From Pedobacter sp. Leaf194 (lineage in GTDB: Bacteria > Bacteroidota > Bacteroidia > Sphingobacteriales > Sphingobacteriaceae): DNA of 64,000 nucleotides. Shown here piece by piece: positions 1 through 9,434 of this stretch. The stretch spans positions 1-64,000 of the forward strand of contig NZ_LMPU01000015.1 in NCBI RefSeq assembly GCF_001423945.1. Direction: 5' to 3'. The position numbers were made by a program, and so were the translations under genes. Positions within the stretch are counted from its first letter, which is position 1; the number at the start of each line of letters is the position of its first letter. The notes beneath the pieces are model-generated. The model was not told where the DNA came from. It worked only from the letters and a program-made list of their open reading frames with translations, and did not search any database.

Positions 1-274
1 ATATATTTATTAATATATAAAGTCTATAGGAATTATAGTATATATTTTAAAAAGTCTGTTAACTGGCTATAATACAGGATTTTAATTTCTTCATACTAAT
101 TTTCAATGTGTTGTAAATTAATATTAAACGATAATGATTCATATTAAAGCGTAGAGCGGTTGTGTTGGTTAATTTTTTTCAGGTTTGATTGCTGTCTATC
201 TACATCATCAATTCAATGCCTTAAAAGCTAATTATTTTCAGGATATTTGCATTTTCAAATTAAAAAAGATAGGC

Positions 275-1573
275 GTGTCACTAGATAAATTAAAACTGAG
301 TAAACCACTTGTTGCAGCCATGACGGATGCAGGATTCTTAACTCCAAAGGAAATCCAGCTTAAAACCATGTCTCGAATTTTGGGTGGCCAGGATGTTATA
401 GCAGTAGGGCCAGAGGGAGCAGGGAAAACGACAACTTACGTTTTAGCTACGTTAATGAAGTTGAAATATGCTTTTGAAGAAGCGCCGAGAGCATTAATAC
501 TAGTTCCTGATGCCGAACACGTAGACCATGTGTTGGAGCAGTTTAAATTATTGAATCGCAACAGTACGTTCAGAATTTTAGGAATTGATAGCCGGGGAGC
601 TGTGGATACACAAATGAATGAGATTACCGATGGTTGCGATATTATTGTAGCAGTACCGGATAGGGCACGTGCATTATACCTGAAACTTGCGCTGAATACA
701 AATAAAATCCAGTTATTTATTGTAGATAATGCAGAACTTATCGTTAAAAAAGGCTTGCAGTTGCCAGTTGTTGAGTTAGCGAATAGTGCTTACAAATCTC
801 AGCATGTCGTTTTTACGGAGGTTATACATGAGAAACTGAATCATATGATTTCACCTTTTATGAAAGATTCGGCGACGACGATTGAGGTGGATGACATCGG
901 CGAAAAACAAGCAGAGGTTTATCCGCAGATGCTTTATCAGGTACCAAATTTTAGCACTAAGCTAAATCTTTTAACTTTATTGCTAAACGATGCCGAGTTT
1001 TTTGATAAGGTCATCGTTTTCGTAAATACAAGGCTCACGGCTCAAACCGTTTATAAAAACTTCAATCATCCAAAAGAAGGCGAAATCAGCATTTATCGTT
1101 CTTTATTTTTCGATGATAAAGGTTATGATAATATTGAAGACTTCAAAGCAAACGAAAATGCAAGGGTTCTCATCGTTGCAAACGAAAATTTAGGAGCGCT
1201 GGATATTAGCGGTATACCGTTTATTCTTCATTTGGAAGTGCCAGAGCAGAAGGAAACGCTTATTCAGCGTATTGTTAAAAATGGCGATGATGAAGTGGTT
1301 GCCATTACATTTTCTACGGACATTGAATTGATTGAGGTGAAGAAAATTGAACAGGCTATCGGACAAAGAATGGACGTAATGGAACTGCCCGAAGATTTGA
1401 AAGTTGTTGATGCTGCCGCTAAAGCAAAAAAGAAGAAAAAAGAAGACGAGGAAGATAACGCAGACCGTGGTGCTGCTTTTCACGAAAAGAAGGCCAGTAA
1501 TTTAAAAAACTACAATTATAGCGCTGGCACGAAAGCCAAAATGACCTATAAAAACAAAAAAGGATTGTCTTAA
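275..1573 (+). CDS. DEAD-box helicase-like protein with degenerate motifs
   Basis: RecA-like two-domain fold of the DEAD-box RNA helicase family, 432 aa from the chosen start. The Q-motif (GFLTPKEIQ, about residues 20-28) and the Walker A motif (GPEGAGKT, 45-52) are intact. Motif II reads DNAE (151-154) instead of DEAD, motif III SAT is replaced by FTE, motif V lacks its arginine, and motif VI reads QRIVKNGD instead of HRIGRTGR. The tail is lysine-rich and low complexity. I infer nucleotide binding, perhaps RNA binding, with weak or no ATPase. The frame is open to a TTG at 185, but the GTG at 275 puts the start just before the conserved Q-motif region, so I prefer it. It is followed by a strong terminator. 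Confidence 0.8.
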   Translation: MSLDKLKLSKPLVAAMTDAGFLTPKEIQLKTMSRILGGQDVIAVGPEGAGKTTTYVLATLMKLKYAFEEAPRALILVPDAEHVDHVLEQFKLLNRNSTFRILGIDSRGAVDTQMNEITDGCDIIVAVPDRARALYLKLALNTNKIQLFIVDNAELIVKKGLQLPVVELANSAYKSQHVVFTEVIHEKLNHMISPFMKDSATTIEVDDIGEKQAEVYPQMLYQVPNFSTKLNLLTLLLNDAEFFDKVIVFVNTRLTAQTVYKNFNHPKEGEISIYRSLFFDDKGYDNIEDFKANENARVLIVANENLGALDISGIPFILHLEVPEQKETLIQRIVKNGDDEVVAITFSTDIELIEVKKIEQAIGQRMDVMELPEDLKVVDAAAKAKKKKKEDEEDNADRGAAFHEKKASNLKNYNYSAGTKAKMTYKNKKGLS

Positions 1574-1601
1574 TTAAGCAACCCTCTTTTAGAAATACTA
1601 T

Positions 1602-1641
1602 AACGCAAAAAGCCCCGATTAAAATCGGGGCTTTTTGCGTT
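1602..1641. terminator. Bidirectional intrinsic terminator
   Basis: Perfect 19-bp inverted repeat (arm AACGCAAAAAGCCCCGATT) with a two-base spacer. The A-run on the left arm and T-run on the right arm make it work in both directions. It lies between the convergent helicase-like and OmpA-family genes. Confidence 0.9.
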
Positions 1642-1655
1642 GTAACTAATTTCGA

Positions 1656-2939
1656 CTAGAATAAAGTGAATTCTACACGACGGTTAGCCTGACGTCCGGA
1701 TGCACTTTTGTTAGTTGCAATTGGTTGGTCTGGACCGTAACCAGTTGCTTCGATTCTTGATGCATTAGCACCTTGAGAAACCAAATAAGCTTTTACTGAT
1801 TCTGCTCTGTCTTTAGATAAACGAAGGTTTAATTCTCTACCACCAGTGTTATCAGTGTGGCCAGCTAATTTTAAGCTAAAGTTTTTCTCCATTAATAATG
1901 TAGCAACTCTGTTTAAAGTAGCATAAGATTTAGAACGGATAGTTGATTTACCTAAATCGAATTCTAAGTTCGAAATCGCATCTCTAACAACTTTACGGTC
2001 AGCTTCAGTAATTACTGTAGTTTCTTTAATTACTTTAGTAGTTGGTGCTGCTAATGGACAACCAGAACCGTCTACAACTGTACCAGATGGTGTTCCAGGG
2101 CATTTGTCAAATTTATTTGCAACGCCGTCGTTATCATCATCAGCTAAATCTTTTGCATATTGTTCTCTGTCTCTTGCTGCATTTTGTTCTGCAGTAGATA
2201 ATGCTCTTCTTAATTCAGCACTTTCTTCTGCACTTTGTTTACGTAAGTCAGCCACTGCGCTGTAGTTTTGCAACTGTGATTCTTCTTTGTTTCCAAGTGC
2301 GAATTCTACACCTGCGTGAGCATAAGAGAATCTGCTTTCGTTATATGCACTTTTAACAGTTGGCGAAGATTTGATAAAATTGATGTCGTAACCGAAATCT
2401 AAATTAATTCCTTTTGAAACACCTAATTTAAATCCAACACCTGTTGGGATAAACCAGCCTTCTCTTCCTTCGAATACCTGAGTTGTTCCAAGTTGTGAAT
2501 CTGAAGACATGTAACCAGCACCAGCTTTAACATATGGAATTAATACCGCATTCTGTGTGTTTAAACTGAAATTCGCAATGTTTAAAACTGCAGTTAATGA
2601 ACCCGACCAAGAGATGCTGTTCTTTTGTTCTAAGTTTCCAAGTGCGTTAGCTGTTTTAAGTTCACCACGTAAAAAATCTGCCTGTAAACCTAAAGCTGGT
2701 AAAATTTGTTTTTTGATAAAAGCACCATAACCAATGCTTTTAAATTCTCTCGCATCTACGCTTCCACCACCTAAAAATGTGTTTTGACTAAGTATGCCCC
2801 CGTGAGCACCAATGCTCCATGTTCTTAGTGATTGTTTTCCGAATCTGCTTGTTGTCGTTGGCGTTTCCTGCGCAAATAATTGGGATGATAGTCCTAATAA
2901 AGCAACCAACATTGTTGATTTTGTAATTCTCGATTTCAT
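1656..2939 (-). CDS. OmpA-family outer membrane protein
   Basis: 427 aa outer membrane protein expected to tie the outer membrane to peptidoglycan. Signal peptide at residues 1-24 ending LFAQ. Residues about 35-215 form a beta-barrel-like domain (alternating aromatic strands, many glycines). A charged, coiled-coil-prone linker follows (about 222-266), then a calcium-binding TSP3-like stretch (DDDNDGVANKFDKCPG, 267-282), then the OmpA C-terminal domain (about 318-427). The peptidoglycan-contact residues are present as D363 (HTDN) and R378 (LSKDRAE). The terminal FTLF suits outer membrane insertion. Single gene, terminated by the hairpin at 1602-1641. Confidence 0.92.
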   Translation of the reverse strand: MKSRITKSTMLVALLGLSSQLFAQETPTTTSRFGKQSLRTWSIGAHGGILSQNTFLGGGSVDAREFKSIGYGAFIKKQILPALGLQADFLRGELKTANALGNLEQKNSISWSGSLTAVLNIANFSLNTQNAVLIPYVKAGAGYMSSDSQLGTTQVFEGREGWFIPTGVGFKLGVSKGINLDFGYDINFIKSSPTVKSAYNESRFSYAHAGVEFALGNKEESQLQNYSAVADLRKQSAEESAELRRALSTAEQNAARDREQYAKDLADDDNDGVANKFDKCPGTPSGTVVDGSGCPLAAPTTKVIKETTVITEADRKVVRDAISNLEFDLGKSTIRSKSYATLNRVATLLMEKNFSLKLAGHTDNTGGRELNLRLSKDRAESVKAYLVSQGANASRIEATGYGPDQPIATNKSASGRQANRRVEFTLF

Positions 2940-3157
2940 GTTTTCTTATTTTGTAATTGTAATCATAAACAGGCTTTTGATAATACTGTTTTGACTCCGC
3001 TAAGAAAAAATCTTGCCAATTAAATCATTTAAGACTCAAGTAGCATCAAATCAGAAGCTTACGAATAATAGAAATATTTCAGAAATGTTACTTAAGACAT
3101 TTGTTTGACAGAAATTTCGTATACTATTGCCTACAGAATTGAAAAAGTAACAAGAAT

Positions 3158-3823
3158 CTAGGCTTTTTGAGATGGATTTTTTTTCTGGTTTGCTAACATT
3201 TCCACGGCTTTTTCAATCCTTATCGCTCTAGTTTTCTCTTGCTTGGCAGTCAGAATCCATAAAACATATTCTTTTTTGTTGGAATATGATAAGCTTTCAA
3301 AATAATCCAAGGCGCTTTGTTTTTGTAGCAATGCTGAAAGCAAGCGCTCCGGGAGCTTCACAACTTTATGTTCCACATCAATATATTGTGAGAAATCGTT
3401 TTGTTTAATGTGGTCATTTCTCTGGCCGGAGGGCTTCATTGCAGAAATAAATTTAAGGCGTAGTGCAGTCCATGTCTCATTTACTGAAGCCGAGGCGCAG
3501 AGACTTAAATCGAACTTCGCCAATTCATTCCAGGTTTTCATCAAATCTAAATCAGATGCTATTTTTGACGATTTCTTCGGCGTAAAAATCCAAAAAATTG
3601 TTTTATCATTTATCCAAGGTAATTCATTTTGGATTTGCCTTTCGAGCTGAACTTTAGATGTGCTGAAAGCAATTAGTGCATCAAACCGATTTACATCACT
3701 AAAAACAAGCTGAATGTTTTGGGGTACTTCATCAAAAATCGAAGCCGAATTTTCGGGGGCATCAATAATTTTAATGATGAATCCTGGCTTTATTTGCAGT
3801 TTTTTGAAAAGTAGACTTTCCAT
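3158..3823 (-). CDS. YdeI/OmpD-associated family protein
   Basis: About 221 aa, soluble, no signal peptide. The C-terminal third (VVKLPERLLSALLQ... SYSNKKEYVLWILTAKQEKTRAIRIEKAVEMLANQKK) matches the YdeI/OmpD-associated helical module, in which a lysine- and arginine-rich segment follows an ExVxWI motif. The N-terminal half resembles the DUF3052-like half found in some of these proteins, but I cannot confirm it. Biochemical role is unknown. The frame is open to 3862, overlapping the upstream methylase; the ATG at 3823 leaves an 8-base gap and is preferred. Probably cotranscribed with that methylase. Confidence 0.7.
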   Translation of the reverse strand: MESLLFKKLQIKPGFIIKIIDAPENSASIFDEVPQNIQLVFSDVNRFDALIAFSTSKVQLERQIQNELPWINDKTIFWIFTPKKSSKIASDLDLMKTWNELAKFDLSLCASASVNETWTALRLKFISAMKPSGQRNDHIKQNDFSQYIDVEHKVVKLPERLLSALLQKQSALDYFESLSYSNKKEYVLWILTAKQEKTRAIRIEKAVEMLANQKKNPSQKA

Positions 3824-3831
3824 TTGAATTT

Positions 3832-4362
3832 TTAAAGCCTCAGTTTGGAAAAAAAATCCCAAAAAACGATGCCCGCAGAAATGGTAATGTTGAAAGAGTG
3901 TTTAGTTCCAAACTGTGGAATTTCAATGCATTCATCAATTTTTGCCATCACTTCGTCGCTAACACCATCCACTTCGTTACCAAAAATCAACGCATACTTT
4001 TTGCTTTTATCAGGTGTAAAGTTATTTAGCATGGTGCTATGCTCAGCTTGCTCAATTGCAATAATTTCGTAGCCCAAAGCACGCAGGGCAGTTACAGCGG
4101 TCACAGTATCTACATAATGAATCCAATCAACAGATTGTGTAGCACCCAAAGCGGTTTTTTCAATTTCTCTATGCGGAGGCTGGGCGGTTATGCCACAAAG
4201 CACTACTTTTTCGAGCGCAAAGCCATCTGCAGTTCTAAAAACAGAACCAACATTATGCATACTCCTAACGTTATCGAGTACAACTACGACCGGTAATTTT
4301 TCCTGCGATTTGAATTCTTCAACATCCGGTCGGTTTAACTCATCTAATTTTAATTTTCTCAT
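3832..4362 (-). CDS. SpoU/TrmH-family RNA 2'-O-methyltransferase
   Basis: About 176 aa SPOUT methyltransferase that would transfer a methyl group from SAM to a ribose 2'-OH in tRNA or rRNA. Motif 1 (DNVRSMHNVGSVFRTADGF) carries the catalytic arginine. Motif 2 is FGNEVDGVSDE. Motif 3 (IPQFGTKHSFNITISAGI) forms the trefoil-knot SAM site, with histidine-serine-phenylalanine in place of the commoner S-L-N. It has only the catalytic domain, with no long RNA-binding extension. The ATG at 4362 (MRKLKLDEL) is preferred over one eight codons upstream. Precise substrate nucleotide unknown. Confidence 0.85.
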   Translation of the reverse strand: MRKLKLDELNRPDVEEFKSQEKLPVVVVLDNVRSMHNVGSVFRTADGFALEKVVLCGITAQPPHREIEKTALGATQSVDWIHYVDTVTAVTALRALGYEIIAIEQAEHSTMLNNFTPDKSKKYALIFGNEVDGVSDEVMAKIDECIEIPQFGTKHSFNITISAGIVFWDFFSKLRL

Positions 4363-4404
4363 TTCAAAAACGATTTCTGCCAGCAAGCGAAATCAACATT
4401 AATG

Positions 4405-5556
4405 TTATAATTTAACCGGACCGTTACCGATTTCACTCACATAAATTTCGGCTGGGTAACCAATTTTCCCAACGTAAAAATCAGTAAGATGTTTAGCGAA
4501 ATCTTCTTCAAAACCTTTTTCTAATAATGCAATGGCGCAACCTCCAAAACCTGCACCAGTCATTCTCGCACCAATAACATGATCATAATCTTTACAAAAA
4601 TCTACAACGGCATCTAATTCTTTGCCACTAACTTCATAAAGTTCTCGCAAAGACTGGTGTGATGCGTACATCAACCGGCCAAATTCCTGTAACTCGCCAG
4701 CATTTAGCGCCTTTGAAGCAAGGTGAACCCGGTCGTTTTCTTTAACAACATGGGTGGCCCTGTCCAGAATTGTTTTATCCTCAATTAAATGACTGTGTAA
4801 AGCGAATTTTTCTGCCGTAAGCTCACACAGGTTGTTTAAGTTAATCTCTTCATTAAGAAGCCTTAAAGCCGCTTGGCATTCCTCAACACGTTCATTGTAT
4901 TTAGAATCGGCCAGCTCACGCGGTTTCTTTGTATTGATAATTGCAAGCACATAATTGCCCAGGTTAACGTCGACCATTTTGTACTTCAGCGATTCGCAGT
5001 CTAAAACTATAGCTTTGTCCTTTTCTCCAAAGGCGACAGCAAACTGATCCATAATGCCAGAGTTGAGGCCGATAAATTCATTTTCAACACGTTTTGCAAT
5101 CTTCACTAGCTCAAGATTATCATAACCAAGATTTAGATAATCATTTATCGCATAAGCGGTTGCAATTTCTATTGACGCAGAAGACGATAAACCCGATCCA
5201 ATGGGTATGTTTCCAAAATAGAGAAAATCCAAACCTGGAATCTGCTTCCCATCTTTTATAAATTCGTTAATTACACCAATGGGATAATTCGCCCACAAAC
5301 TGCCATTTTTTTCGTGGCTTCTATTACTTTCGACCTCAGTTTGAGCTTCAAAATTTAAACTCTTAAACCTGAATTTGCTATCTGCATTTGGGGCAATGGC
5401 AACCCAGGTTCCTAAAGTTATTGCACACGGCATTACTAAACCGCCGTTGTAATCTATATGTTCGCCGATTAAGTTAACCCGGCCCGGTGTAAAATAAACT
5501 GCATCAGGATTCTTACGGTACTGCTCGGCAAATTTTTCCTCAAGTTTAATCTTCAT
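4405..5556 (-). CDS. galK: Galactokinase
   Basis: 383 aa GHMP-family kinase phosphorylating galactose to galactose 1-phosphate, the entry step of the Leloir pathway. All three signatures are present: the galactokinase motif GRVNLIGEHIDYNGG (25-39), the phosphate loop GSGLSSSAS (120-128) and the C-terminal MTGAGFGGC (332-340). D170 in NSGIMDQ is the catalytic base by homology. The start at 5556 (MKIKLEEKF) gives the usual family N-terminus; the frame is open 15 codons further. It is divergent from galM with 64 bases between starts, so one control region likely serves both. Confidence 0.95.
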   Translation of the reverse strand: MKIKLEEKFAEQYRKNPDAVYFTPGRVNLIGEHIDYNGGLVMPCAITLGTWVAIAPNADSKFRFKSLNFEAQTEVESNRSHEKNGSLWANYPIGVINEFIKDGKQIPGLDFLYFGNIPIGSGLSSSASIEIATAYAINDYLNLGYDNLELVKIAKRVENEFIGLNSGIMDQFAVAFGEKDKAIVLDCESLKYKMVDVNLGNYVLAIINTKKPRELADSKYNERVEECQAALRLLNEEINLNNLCELTAEKFALHSHLIEDKTILDRATHVVKENDRVHLASKALNAGELQEFGRLMYASHQSLRELYEVSGKELDAVVDFCKDYDHVIGARMTGAGFGGCAIALLEKGFEEDFAKHLTDFYVGKIGYPAEIYVSEIGNGPVKL

Positions 5557-5620
5557 TTGGTTGGAAATATTTAAATAATGGTATGTTTGTTTAGGAAACA
5601 AAAGCCCTAAGTTACAATTT

Positions 5621-6670
5621 ATGAGCGTTCAGCAAATACCTACAGGAAAAATTATTAATGGTGAAGAAGTTATTGCTATAGAACTTACCAATAGCAAAGG
5701 CACATACATTCAACTGTTTAATTACGGTGCCATAATAAATAAATTTATTGTTAAAAATGCTAAAGGGGAGTTACAGGATATCGTTTTAGGATTTGAGGAT
5801 GTAACGCAATATCTTGATGAAGAATATCTGATAAACAACCCACATATTGGTGCAGTTATCGGGAGGTATGCCAATCGTATTAAGGATGGAAAATTTAGTA
5901 TTGATGATGAGCATTATCAGTTAGTTAAAAACACCGGAACGGATTCACTTCACGGCGGAGATATCGGTTTTGATAAGAAGGTTTGGGATATTGTAGAAGT
6001 TGGTGATGAAGGTCAGTCTTTTGTAACACTAGAATATGAAAGTGTTGATGGGGAAGAAGGATTTCCTGGTAACCTGATTATTGATTTAACTTTTGAGCTT
6101 ACTGAAAATGATGAACTCATTTTAACCTACGAAGGCGAAACGGATAAAGCTACGGCTATAAACTTAACCCATCATGGCTATTTCAATTTAGCGCCAAATG
6201 GTGGAAACGTTGGTAAACATACACAACAAATATTTGCTTCCGCCTATTTAGAACAAGACGAAAACTATTGCGTAACGGGAAAGGTAATTCCGGTCGAGAA
6301 TACACCACTCGACTTTACTCAGCCTAAAACATTCGAACAGGACTGGAATCCATCAGAAGGTTATGACCAGACCTTTGTACTGGATAAAATTTATGGCGAC
6401 TTATCGTTAGCTGCGAAAACTTTTGAGGAGGAAAGCGGTTTAACTTTAAGTATATACACAACAGAGAGCGTTGCACATTTGTACACTTCAAAATATTTGA
6501 GGGCAAAAAATGGTAAAGATGGAAAATATTATGGTGCATTCGATGCATTTTGCATAGAGACCCAACACCATCCAAATGCAGTTAACATTTACGAGTTTCC
6601 ATCTACAATTTTGCGTCCTGATGAGTTATATACACAGACTACAATTTTTAAAATCTCAGTAAATAAATAG
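5621..6670 (+). CDS. galM: Aldose 1-epimerase (mutarotase)
   Basis: 349 aa enzyme interconverting alpha and beta anomers of galactose, supplying the alpha-anomer used by galactokinase. Signature residues are present: GRYANRI (81-87), the catalytic acid H185 in NLTHHGYFNL, and the catalytic base E313 in CIETQHHPNA. No signal peptide, so cytoplasmic. Lies head-to-head with galK and is followed after two bases by a DUF1398 gene. No galT or galE is visible nearby. Confidence 0.93.
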   Translation: MSVQQIPTGKIINGEEVIAIELTNSKGTYIQLFNYGAIINKFIVKNAKGELQDIVLGFEDVTQYLDEEYLINNPHIGAVIGRYANRIKDGKFSIDDEHYQLVKNTGTDSLHGGDIGFDKKVWDIVEVGDEGQSFVTLEYESVDGEEGFPGNLIIDLTFELTENDELILTYEGETDKATAINLTHHGYFNLAPNGGNVGKHTQQIFASAYLEQDENYCVTGKVIPVENTPLDFTQPKTFEQDWNPSEGYDQTFVLDKIYGDLSLAAKTFEEESGLTLSIYTTESVAHLYTSKYLRAKNGKDGKYYGAFDAFCIETQHHPNAVNIYEFPSTILRPDELYTQTTIFKISVNK

Positions 6671-6672
6671 TT

Positions 6673-7068
6673 ATGTTCAGCATCGAAGAAATTAAAGCAG
6701 CCGAATCCAAAATAAAAAGTGGAGCTGATTTTCCTAAATTTATTGAAGAAATTAAAAAGCTCGGTGTGGTCCGGAACGACGTATATGTTGCTAACGGATT
6801 ATCGGTTTACTTCGATGAAAGTGATCATCCCGTTCAGGCTACCCCGGATGAATACCCAGAATTAATAATCAATAATGAGGCATCAGCTGAAAAACTTATG
6901 CATGCTTTGCAGGTTCACCAAAAGGGGGATTCAGATTACTTTGCCTTTTGCAGGCAAGCCGCTGATGCAGGTGTAGAGAAGTGGGTAACTGATTTAAAGG
7001 CAATGACTGGTAGTTACCTGGACACAGCGCAAAATGAACTTTTTCAGGAGAAAATTCCTGAAGTTTAG
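6673..7068 (+). CDS. DUF1398 family protein
   Basis: 131 aa small soluble protein of the DUF1398 (YbcV-like) type. Features are an N-terminal helix (MFSIEEIKAAESKIKSG), a short beta-hairpin around GLSVYFDESDHPVQ, and a conserved end (FCRQAADAGVEKWVTDL). The function of the family is unknown. It starts two bases after galM stops, so it is almost certainly cotranscribed with it, though no link to galactose metabolism is known. Confidence 0.75.
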   Translation: MFSIEEIKAAESKIKSGADFPKFIEEIKKLGVVRNDVYVANGLSVYFDESDHPVQATPDEYPELIINNEASAEKLMHALQVHQKGDSDYFAFCRQAADAGVEKWVTDLKAMTGSYLDTAQNELFQEKIPEV

Positions 7069-7093
7069 TGCTGTCTAATGCTAAAAATTTAAT

Positions 7094-7954
7094 TTAAAGT
7101 ATTTCCAAAACCATTTTAATTGCTTTTTCAACAATTTTATCTGGCTCATTGCTAAATTCGAATTTAACCCTGCTTGCTAAAATCGCATTTACTGAGAGTG
7201 CATTGTGACCCAACACCTTTGCCAACGCATATATCCCGGCAGTTTCCATCTCCAGATTGGTAATCTGGTTTTGATTGCTCTTGAAACTACTAATAAGGCT
7301 GACAAAATTGGGTATGGCAGTTTTAGCACGAACCTGGCGGCCTTGCGGTGCATAAAAGCCCGGAGCCGTTACGGTAATTCCCTTGGCCATATTTTTTCCT
7401 ATAGTATTCAATAAGTTGTTGCTTGCCGCTGTTAAGTAGGGATTAATATTTTTAAATTGGGCAAAATGACTTTTGATATCATCCAGCAAAATTCGCTCAT
7501 CGCCAGACAGCTCGTGTACATAATAGTTCATCAAAGCATCCAAACCTAAGCCGTATGATGAAGCTAAAATTGTCCCCATCGGTATATCTGGCTGTACTGC
7601 CCCGGAAGTACCGACACGGATGATATTTAAAGATGTTAGATTTTTCTTCACAGTTCTGGTTGGAAAATCGATATTTACGAGGGCATCGAGTTCATTAAAA
7701 ACAATATCGATATTGTCGGTTCCAATACCTGTAGAGAGTACCGTTACACGTTTTCTTCCCACAAAACCCGTGTGTGTAATAAACTCACGCTTACCTTTTT
7801 TAAGTTCTAAACTATCGAAATGTTTGCTTACTTCGCCAACGCGGTCCGGGTCGCCAACGGTAATTATTGTTTCAGCTACATCTCCGGGAAGTAGGTTCAG
7901 GTGGTAAATACTGCCATCTGGATTGATAATTAAATCACTTTCGGCTATTTTCAT
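7094..7954 (-). CDS. Nucleoside phosphorylase (uridine phosphorylase-like)
   Basis: 286 aa phosphorylase of the PNP/UDP superfamily, splitting a nucleoside with phosphate into base and (deoxy)ribose 1-phosphate. The phosphate-binding GDPDRV segment lies near residue 35, the second phosphate site (STGIGTDN) near 75, and the ribose-binding MET stretch (NLEMETAGIYALAKV) near 235. This pattern fits uridine phosphorylase better than trimeric PNP, but substrate cannot be fixed from sequence. It starts nine bases after the YigZ gene ends and is probably last in the ribD chain. Confidence 0.85.
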   Translation of the reverse strand: MKIAESDLIINPDGSIYHLNLLPGDVAETIITVGDPDRVGEVSKHFDSLELKKGKREFITHTGFVGRKRVTVLSTGIGTDNIDIVFNELDALVNIDFPTRTVKKNLTSLNIIRVGTSGAVQPDIPMGTILASSYGLGLDALMNYYVHELSGDERILLDDIKSHFAQFKNINPYLTAASNNLLNTIGKNMAKGITVTAPGFYAPQGRQVRAKTAIPNFVSLISSFKSNQNQITNLEMETAGIYALAKVLGHNALSVNAILASRVKFEFSNEPDKIVEKAIKMVLEIL

Positions 7955-7963
7955 ATTCGGTTA

Positions 7964-8578
7964 TTATGTAGTGCGAAGGTAAGCTAATCTGACTTCTTCG
8001 ATTTTATCAAACTTAGCTAAAACCTGATTAAGTTGCGCTTTCCGTACTTCAAATTTTATAATGCATTTAATGTCGAAATTTTGCTCCAACACTTCAAGCT
8101 GCTCATCTTTCACCAGTTTCATAACATCGTTCATCTGTTGGTAATCGAATTGAATTTCATAAACATCATTTACCGTTCTGGAAACGATTGACGAGGCTTT
8201 AAGTGCCTCTAGTGTAGCAGTTTTATAGGCGTTAATTAGACCCGGCACGCCTAGGAGCGTTCCACCGAAATAGCGCACAACTACAACCAAAATATTTGTT
8301 AAATCCTCAGATAAGAGACAATTTAGAATGGGCCGGCCAGCAGTGCCTGATGGTTCTCCATCATCATTGATTCTGAAAACTGACCGGTCTGGCGTTAAAC
8401 GATAAGCGTAGCAAAAATGCCGTGCTTTATTATGTTCTGATCTTAAAACCGCTATAATTGGTTTCACCTCATGTTCAGCACGAATAGGATAAGCATATGC
8501 GATGAATTTACTTCCCTTCTCACGGAATATACCTTCTGCAGGCCCTTCAATCGTTCTGTAAGCATCATCAAATAACAT
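7964..8578 (-). CDS. YigZ/IMPACT family protein
   Basis: 204 aa protein of the YigZ/IMPACT family. The N-terminal UPF0029 domain contains KGSKFIAYAYPI, the conserved ARHFCYAYR and the signature NDDGEPSGTAGRPIL, then VVVVRYFGGTLLGVPGL. A small ferredoxin-like C-terminal domain follows (about 135-204). Bacterial members are often linked to translation stress by analogy with eukaryotic IMPACT, but the biochemical role is unclear. Its first 11 bases overlap the upstream permease gene, so translation is likely coupled. Confidence 0.88.
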   Translation of the reverse strand: MLFDDAYRTIEGPAEGIFREKGSKFIAYAYPIRAEHEVKPIIAVLRSEHNKARHFCYAYRLTPDRSVFRINDDGEPSGTAGRPILNCLLSEDLTNILVVVVRYFGGTLLGVPGLINAYKTATLEALKASSIVSRTVNDVYEIQFDYQQMNDVMKLVKDEQLEVLEQNFDIKCIIKFEVRKAQLNQVLAKFDKIEEVRLAYLRTT

Positions 8579-9434
8579 AAATCTGGGATAGTGTAATCAA
8601 AATAACGGCAGATATTGCCAGTACAATTCCAAAGTAGTTAAGTTTTGATAACCTTTCTTTAAATACTACGATTCCGATAATAGTTCCAACAACGATTACG
8701 CCCAGATTCATGGCTGCAAACACCGTAGACGGGTTGGTTGCAAATGCTTTATGTGCTTTTAAGTAAAACAATATATTACCGAAGTTAAATAGTCCTAATA
8801 TTAAACCGCAAACCACGTTAACGAGCTGCAGCTTTGTTTTCCGGCGGATTACCATTATTATCACTATCACTAAAGACACCAAAAAAGCTAAGCAAAAAAC
8901 AATAAACAAAGAAGTTGTGTAGGGGAGTTCTTTATGCAACGCAATTTGCTTAAAAAGCACGTCGATTACTCCAAAACCAAAGAAGACAATGATTGGAAAA
9001 ACCCAATTTTTTGAATTTGACTCACCATCAGTTTTTCTTAGAAACGTTAATACAATGGCGGGGAAGCCGACGGCAAGTCCGATAAATTTTAGCTGATTAA
9101 AATCTTCTTTAAAAATGAAATAAGCTGCCAAAATGGGGATAAATAGAGAAAGGCGTTGGGCGATATCGGTTTTAACAATCCCAAGCCTTTTCACCGAAGC
9201 CGCGAGAAATAAAAATATCGTAGGCAATAAAACGGCCAGCCCTAAATATATAGGCCAGGGTGAAGCTGCAGTTATTACATTGAGGTCTGGTTTAAAAAAG
9301 AGGAAACACAACAGCAATGCAGTTAAATAATTAACGGTAACTGCCTGTATTATATTAATTTGATATCGCTTGGCGAGCTTAAGTAGCACGGCTACGGTTA
9401 CACTGCAAATAATACTTAAAACAATGTAAATCAT
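8568..9434 (-). CDS. EamA/DMT-family permease
   Basis: 288 aa membrane protein with about ten hydrophobic helices, arranged as two EamA-type repeats. This is the drug/metabolite transporter superfamily. Substrate is unknown. It begins directly after the ribD stop codon (no gap) and overlaps the YigZ gene by 11 bases. The tight link to ribD makes a riboflavin-related or precursor substrate thinkable, but that is only inference. Confidence 0.85.
   Translation of the reverse strand: MIYIVLSIICSVTVAVLLKLAKRYQINIIQAVTVNYLTALLLCFLFFKPDLNVITAASPWPIYLGLAVLLPTIFLFLAASVKRLGIVKTDIAQRLSLFIPILAAYFIFKEDFNQLKFIGLAVGFPAIVLTFLRKTDGESNSKNWVFPIIVFFGFGVIDVLFKQIALHKELPYTTSLFIVFCLAFLVSLVIVIIMVIRRKTKLQLVNVVCGLILGLFNFGNILFYLKAHKAFATNPSTVFAAMNLGVIVVGTIIGIVVFKERLSKLNYFGIVLAISAVILITLSQIYVI

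Noticed and set aside
185..274. TTG start extending the helicase-like protein by 30 codons
   Set aside because: The extension is not like the family; GTG at 275 sits just before the conserved region.
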